DNA of 64,000 nucleotides, taken from the NCBI RefSeq assembly GCF_001971705.1, contig NZ_CP019327.1, positions 1,426,001-1,490,000 on the forward strand, in the 5' to 3' direction. The notes under the pieces were generated by a model. The model was not told where the DNA came from and made no database searches. It was given only the letters and a program-made list of their open reading frames with translations. Below are positions 59,400 to 64,000 of this stretch, one piece after another (the stretch's first letter is position 1; every line of letters starts with the position of its first letter). A program made the translations under genes and the position numbers. Origin of the DNA: Natronorubrum daqingense. Its GTDB lineage: Archaea; Halobacteriota; Halobacteria; Halobacteriales; Natrialbaceae.

Positions 59400-61546
59400 C
59401 CGTCGAGTTCCGCGCGAACGAGGACGGGCCCGGAATCGTCGCCGTCGATAGCGTCGAAGGCCGCCAGTTCTCGCTCTCGACCGACGAACCTGTCTCACTC
59501 ACGCCGGCTAGTCGTCCCTCGTTTAGCGAGCCAGTCGATGCAGTCACGAGCTGTCACATTAGAACAATCACGTTACCGTACGTCGTTCCGGTCTTCGTCC
59601 GTGAGGCGGACGAGACGCTGCTCGTCGAGTGCGATAATTTCACACACGAGAAGCTTCCTGCCGGTGAGTACGAAATCGAAATTGCCGCGGCGATCAAGTT
59701 CTTCCTGCGAGTGTCGGGACCCGTGACCGTCCAGTCGCTAAGCGACAGTATGCACATCTCATTCGACGAGACAACTCGCGTGGAACTGGCCGCGCAGTCG
59801 TACTCCGAAGGACCGACAGCCACGGTTACCACGACAGCCGATCCGGAAGACGTGATGGCGGCAGTGTCGACGTTCGGTTCCTCACTCGAGACGACCAGTC
59901 CGGAACGGTCGTTTCCGTCACAGCGAGGCCATCCACCCCAACTCGAGCTCGGTTCGACGCTGATGATCCCCGATTCGATCGACGTTCCGGAGACGGGACT
60001 CGAAATCGAGGTACCACCGGAGCTCCCGGCCGTCTACGCGGTCGCTTCGCTTTCGTATTACCTCGGCGCTCGAGTGGTTCCGGGTTCGAACCCTCGCCTG
60101 TTGGCTAACGGAACGGAAATCGTCTCACTCGCCGACTCGAGTGAGATCCGGGGAGAGCCTACCGGCGTCGATACGTCGGAGACGAACGCTGAGCGCACAC
60201 CGCTCGAGCAAGCGGTTACTGACGTGTTACAACACGTATTCGTGCTGGACTGTATCGTTCGGACGGAGGGACAGTACCCGATCGATCTCGCTGAACGAAG
60301 GCAACTCGAGGAGCGCGTCGACCTCCCGTTGGCGACGCTCTATGCGGCACCGATCGCCGAGCGAGTGACGACGTACATGGACGTCCCATTCGATGTCACG
60401 GACGACCTCGTCCCAACGTGGCAGCTTTCGACGCACGTCTCGCCGGATCCCGACTCGGTCGAGATTCTCTCCTACGCGGCGAATACGCTGTCACTGATCT
60501 CTGTCGAGCACCAGCACCAACAGGTCGAGGCGGCACCCGAACCGCCCGGATACGGCGCGCTCATCAGGAGCATCTCCCGTGAAACTGAACCCGTAGAACC
60601 AGCCGTCGAGCCGTCTTACATTCGGATTTCGTCGTCCGAAACGCTCGAACAGGCCTGGTTCGGCGAGGGTCGCTCGGTCAACGCGAACGATCTCTCTATC
60701 GAGAGCGTTCAAAATCGGTTCACGTCAGAACCCGCCGACGGCCCGATCGAAATTGGTGTCGTGTGCAACGAAGCGCAGATGGTCTCCGAGGTGAGCGAGG
60801 AGGCGCTCTACGGTGATCGAAAGGACCTCCCGTTCGACATATCGTCGTACCGAAATCTCTCGTGTCGCGAACTCGAGAACGTGCTTCGGAGCGACCTCGA
60901 CTTCCTCCACTACGTCGGCCACGTCAACAGATCCGGGTTCGTCTGCCACGACGGCACGCTCGACGCGAGCGACCTCGAGGGGGTCGGCGTCGACACGTTC
61001 TTGCTCAACGGCTGTCGGTCGTACGATCAGGGGCAGGTGATGATCGAACGCGACAGCATCGGCGGCATCGTCACCACTGGCGCGATCAACAATACGAAAG
61101 CGATTCCGGTCGGACGGCTCATCGCCGGACTGCTCAACAGAGGGTACTCGCTGCGTTCGGCGCTGACCGTCGTCAGTCAACGACACACGGTGGACGGGCG
61201 CTACACCGTCATCGGCGACGGTGGGATCCAGATCGCTCAATCGGAAAATGGGACGCCGAATCTCCTGCAGATCGATCGGGCATCGGACGGGCACGGCTAC
61301 GACGTTCGGATCGCAACCTTCCCCGTAATCGGTCGCGGAATGGGGTCGTGTTACACGCCGTACGCGCCGAGCGTCGATCGATATTTCCTCGTCGGCGGCG
61401 ACCTCCCGACGCTTACGATGTCGCTTCCCGACGTCGTCTCGTTGCTCTCACTCGAGCGGGTCCCCACCGTTATCGACGGGGAGTTCAGGTGGTCGACCGA
61501 CATCGCGCCGACAGAACTTCCCGGCAGAGATTCAGACGCCGAGTAA
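59396..61546 (+). CDS. CHAT-domain (caspase-like) protease
   Basis: 716 aa from the ATG at 59396. The C-terminal third has the CHAT catalytic dyad: His509 in DFLHYVGHVNRSGFVCHDG and Cys540 in VDTFLLNGCRSYDQGQV. DSIGGIVTTGAINNTKAIPVG and LIAGLLNRGYSLRSALTVV follow, as in CHAT proteins. The N-terminal ~480 residues are beta-rich (residues ~1-150) and then mixed, with no recognised domain, and may bind the target or a ligand. CHAT proteases act in bacterial immunity and signalling (for example Craspase and gasdermin activation). The partner gene suggests a two-protein sensor-effector unit. No gasdermin, CRISPR or TPR gene is nearby. Confidence 0.75.
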   Translation: MTVEFRANEDGPGIVAVDSVEGRQFSLSTDEPVSLTPASRPSFSEPVDAVTSCHIRTITLPYVVPVFVREADETLLVECDNFTHEKLPAGEYEIEIAAAIKFFLRVSGPVTVQSLSDSMHISFDETTRVELAAQSYSEGPTATVTTTADPEDVMAAVSTFGSSLETTSPERSFPSQRGHPPQLELGSTLMIPDSIDVPETGLEIEVPPELPAVYAVASLSYYLGARVVPGSNPRLLANGTEIVSLADSSEIRGEPTGVDTSETNAERTPLEQAVTDVLQHVFVLDCIVRTEGQYPIDLAERRQLEERVDLPLATLYAAPIAERVTTYMDVPFDVTDDLVPTWQLSTHVSPDPDSVEILSYAANTLSLISVEHQHQQVEAAPEPPGYGALIRSISRETEPVEPAVEPSYIRISSSETLEQAWFGEGRSVNANDLSIESVQNRFTSEPADGPIEIGVVCNEAQMVSEVSEEALYGDRKDLPFDISSYRNLSCRELENVLRSDLDFLHYVGHVNRSGFVCHDGTLDASDLEGVGVDTFLLNGCRSYDQGQVMIERDSIGGIVTTGAINNTKAIPVGRLIAGLLNRGYSLRSALTVVSQRHTVDGRYTVIGDGGIQIAQSENGTPNLLQIDRASDGHGYDVRIATFPVIGRGMGSCYTPYAPSVDRYFLVGGDLPTLTMSLPDVVSLLSLERVPTVIDGEFRWSTDIAPTELPGRDSDAE

Positions 61547-62098
61547 TTCGGGGTTACTGCTCGAGGATGCTAGCGCGACTCGCTCGAGGGGGTGTCGTCT
61601 GGGACCGATACGTGCGAGGCTGGTGTCCTATCGACGATGTCCGCAAGAAAAGCCGTTCGAATTCGAAACTGGTGAGCGCACTTACGAGATTGTTCCACCG
61701 TTCGCTGCAGCTGCGGTTCCGGCCTGGGAAATGAGCAGGCAAATCGTAAACAGCGCGCCGATTAATCGTGGGTTGTTCGCCAGGTAATCCGTGCATGAGT
61801 TTCTCTCGGACATTGCAACTGATCATCAGGAGGGTGTTATTGTGGGCTTTTTGGTTTTAAACGCCGAATGAAATAATATTCCAATGGAGTAATTAAATAG
61901 AAATAGTTGATTTACTTTGTCTAGTCATCCCGTAGCCTACTAATTAGGGAGCAATGGTCGATTACTACCGGTCGTTTCCTGAGGGTTACGCTCGAGGGAT
62001 TCGCCCAGGAGGTTTATCGGGTTGAGCAGTCCTCGTAACGTTCCCGTGTGGCGACTAGCATGGGCAAGAATCACCTCTTTACGCGTGGTATGGCACCT
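61547..62098. other. 552-bp intergenic region
   Basis: AT-rich between 61840 and 61950, with a T-rich run (GGGCTTTTTGGTTTT, 61843-61857) that could be a terminator, and the promoter of the stress protein downstream. No gene is supported. Confidence 0.5.
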
Positions 62099-62536
62099 AT
62101 GAACGCGACCGGCGAGTTCGACGATATCCTCGTCCCGACTGACGGAAGCGAGGCGGCCTACAACGGTGCCCAGCAGGCGATCAAATTGGCCCAACGAAAC
62201 GGTGCGACTGTACACGTCCTGTACGCGATCGACATGGGCGACGCCGACTTCGTCGCTGTTCCAAGCGATATCAAAGAAACACGAACACGAATCGAAAAGA
62301 AAGGACAGACGTTCGTAGCGGAGATCGAGGCACTCGCGGATGATGCCGGGGTCGAGACCGTAACGACGGTCACGCCGAATACGCCCCTCCAGGCTATTCG
62401 GGAGTACGTCGACGAGCACGGCATCGACCTCGTCGTCATGGGCAAACGCGGCCGATCTGACCCGGACAAACCACTCATCGGTTCGGTCACGAATCGAGCG
62501 ATCGGCGAACTCGACGTTCCCGTATTCACCGCGTGA
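62099..62536 (+). CDS. Universal stress protein (UspA family)
   Basis: 145 aa from the ATG at 62099; two in-frame ATGs upstream are possible starts. DDILVPTDGSEAAYNGAQQA at the N terminus and VVMGKRGRSDPDKPLIGSVTNRAI at the C terminus (read as two stretches) contain the ATP-binding G-x2-G-x9-G-S pattern. Dimeric stress-response protein, general role. It lies between the CHAT operon and a convergent RecA-like gene. Confidence 0.87.
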   Translation: MNATGEFDDILVPTDGSEAAYNGAQQAIKLAQRNGATVHVLYAIDMGDADFVAVPSDIKETRTRIEKKGQTFVAEIEALADDAGVETVTTVTPNTPLQAIREYVDEHGIDLVVMGKRGRSDPDKPLIGSVTNRAIGELDVPVFTA

Positions 62537-62565
62537 ACGCCGTTCGATATCGCCCTCAACGCGTT

Positions 62566-63267
62566 TCAGGACAGCGTGATCGACCGCGAGGTATCGACGC
62601 TGACGCCGCCGTCGAAGTTCAACTCGAGGGGTTCGGAGAGGACAGGTCCAAATCGATTCTTCTCGATCGAGAGATAGTGCTCGATAGCAGCATCGGTTCG
62701 CTCACTCGAGAGTGTCCAGACCGAGTCAGAAACGTTGAGCGTGTGTTCTCGATTCGTGATTTCCGTCGGTTCCAGTTGCTCGTCGTTGAGCACATGGACG
62801 TAGAGAACGTGACCCGCGTCGTGGACGATCGATTGCACTCGCGTGAGAAACTGTAGATACTCCTGTTCGGACTCGTCCTCGAGACGGTTGATCGAGTCGA
62901 GGATGATCGTCGTTGGAGCGGACAGTGCAGCAATCTTCTGCTCTACAGCTGAAAGCGGCGTTTCGAAGTCTGCGAACGTGATTGTCACCGAGACGCTCTC
63001 GGGTTGGTGAGTACTGGAACCCGAGGCGGACGTCCTCGAGCGAGGGCGCGTTGACAGTGCTTCGGCGTCGGTTAACCACTCACGAACCGCCTCGGGCGTA
63101 CGAACCGTCGAGATATACAGGACGGTTTCGGCAACGGTCAGTTTCCGTAACAGGATCTCTCCTTCGGTCATCGGGTCTGTCAATAGACTTATGATAGATC
63201 CGTTTGGGACACCTCCGTTGAACAGTCGGTCCAAAACGTCGAGACCGGTGAGTTGGGATTCGTTCAT
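62566..63267 (-). CDS. KaiC/RecA-like protein with degenerate P-loop
   Basis: 233 aa. N terminus GLDVLDRLFNGGVPNGSIISLL is the usual entry to a KaiC-like domain, but TDPMTEGEILLRK replaces the expected Gly-x4-Gly-Lys-Ser. TTIILDSINRLEDES is a good Walker B. A Ser/Arg-rich insert lies at ~75-95. The C-terminal strands end in FDGGVSVDTSRS. Typical of haloarchaeal HTR-like/KaiC-like proteins of unknown role. It resembles the C-terminal half of the protein at 58128-59399 in fold. Confidence 0.65.
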   Translation of the reverse strand: MNESQLTGLDVLDRLFNGGVPNGSIISLLTDPMTEGEILLRKLTVAETVLYISTVRTPEAVREWLTDAEALSTRPRSRTSASGSSTHQPESVSVTITFADFETPLSAVEQKIAALSAPTTIILDSINRLEDESEQEYLQFLTRVQSIVHDAGHVLYVHVLNDEQLEPTEITNREHTLNVSDSVWTLSSERTDAAIEHYLSIEKNRFGPVLSEPLELNFDGGVSVDTSRSITLS

Positions 63268-63602
63268 TATCTGTGAATTAGAAACACAGCGTTATAACTC
63301 CACGCGTTACGAATGGGAATTACCTCCTCTCAAACTCTCTACCCCGTTCACACCCCGTCTTCTGAAATCAGTCTCGACTCGAGATAGTAGTACTAACTAT
63401 CTTATGCATTTATAAAAAGGAAGCGGCGAGACGAGTCGAACCTGGCTACGTTCTCTCCCCAAATCATCTCTCTCAAACACAATTGTTTTCTGATACTTAT
63501 TGGCCTCCCTCGGCTAACGCGTCGCCGTCTACTACCGCGTCGTCTCGAGTCGACCGGTTGATCCAGCAAGCTATTTCCGCGTTCGGGGCCGGCATTCTCG
63601 GT
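63268..63602. other. 335-bp divergent intergenic region
   Basis: Promoters of the leftward RecA-like gene and of mutS are expected here; AT-rich at 63380-63420 and 63460-63510. Nothing else was recognised. Confidence 0.45.
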
Positions 63603-64000
63603 ATGGATCCGGCGCTTGGCCCGCCCGAAAAGATGGCCGAGAAACGCGACGAGTTGACGCCGATGATGCGTCAGTACCACGATCTCTGCGCCCGCTACGA
63701 CGACGCGCTCGTGCTCTTTCAGGTCGGCGACTTCTACGAGGCATTTTGTGGGGCCGCCGAGCGAACCGCCCGCCTCCTCGAAATCGCCCTTACCAGCCGG
63801 GAGGACAGTACCGGCGAGTACCCGATGGCGGGCATTCCGATCGACAACGCCGAGTCGTACATCGAGACGTTACTCGAGGCCGGCTACCGAGTCGCCGTCG
63901 CCGATCAGGTCGAAGAACCGGGTGAGTCACCGGGGGTCGTCGAACGGGCCGTGACGCGAGTCATCACGCCGGGAACGCTCACCGAGGACGAACTCCTCGC
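63603..64000 (+). CDS. mutS: DNA mismatch repair protein MutS (3' end outside window)
   Basis: ATG at 63603, open to the right edge, 132 codons seen. MutS domain I begins at once: [19 protein letters not shown], then GDFYEAF with the mismatch-wedging Phe-x-Glu motif, EYPMAGIPI, and [13 protein letters not shown], followed by VTPGT-like [12 protein letters not shown]. This is the canonical mismatch-binding N terminus of MutS1. The ATPase domain lies beyond the window. Confidence 0.95.
   Translation, partial: MDPALGPPEKMAEKRDELTPMMRQYHDLCARYDDALVLFQVGDFYEAFCGAAERTARLLEIALTSREDSTGEYPMAGIPIDNAESYIETLLEAGYRVAVADQVEEPGESPGVVERAVTRVITPGTLTEDELL

Overview
The window looks like chromosome of a halophilic archaeon (class Halobacteria, probably a Natrialbales-type genus; the genus is inference). 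The grounds are high GC outside a few AT-rich islands, strongly acidic proteins, a haloarchaeal divergent gas vesicle cluster, a carotenoid (bacterioruberin-type) operon, an RdfA/SMC-like pair, a Bat-type regulator with the HTH_10 domain, a Tat lipoprotein substrate-binding protein and leaderless archaeal promoters. No rRNA, confident tRNA, CRISPR array or intact insertion sequence was found.

Layout. 0-7 kb is a small nuclease/restriction island: the end of an HNH nuclease, a small PD-(D/E)xK-like protein, a large adenine-specific restriction-modification methylase with an AT-rich specificity region, about 1 kb of decayed coding sequence, and a PD-(D/E)xK protein with a duplicated C-terminal domain. 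7-12 kb is a carotenoid operon read leftwards, UbiA-type prenyltransferase <- crtI <- crtB, with a LOV-GAF-HTH_10 regulator just upstream. 12-20 kb holds a beta-CASP metallo-beta-lactamase RNase, small zinc proteins, a MaoC hydratase, the archaea-specific SMC-like protein with RdfA (cell-shape pair) and an IclR regulator. 20-46 kb is catabolic: three acyl-CoA dehydrogenases, two acyl-CoA ligases, SDR, 3-hydroxyacyl-CoA dehydrogenase, enoyl-CoA hydratase, thiolase, a thiolase-like/DUF35 aldolase-type pair, a two-hotdog MaoC protein, two paralogous MBL hydrolases, a CUT1 ABC importer, and APC and MFS transporters. Together these suggest uptake and beta-oxidation-like breakdown of organic acids or branched/cyclic side chains, possibly under IclR control.

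46-49 kb is gene-poor apart from a zinc alcohol dehydrogenase; it includes a run of strong stem-loops near 48.38-48.58 kb. 49-57 kb is a complete-looking gas vesicle cluster: gvpA-N-O rightwards and gvpF-G-H-(312-aa gene)-(61-aa gene)-J-K-L-M leftwards. It has no gvpC, gvpD or gvpE, and carries inverted and direct repeats in the divergent promoter region. 57-64 kb has a CHY zinc-finger protein, a DUF7344-type winged-helix protein, a two-gene operon of a RecA/KaiC-like protein without a P-loop and a CHAT (caspase-like) protease, a universal stress protein, a second degenerate RecA-like protein, and the start of mutS.

The best candidates for something new are the RecA-like/CHAT protease operon (58128-61546), the D/E-less gas vesicle cluster with its own repeats and an extra gene, and the nuclease island with a swapped specificity segment.
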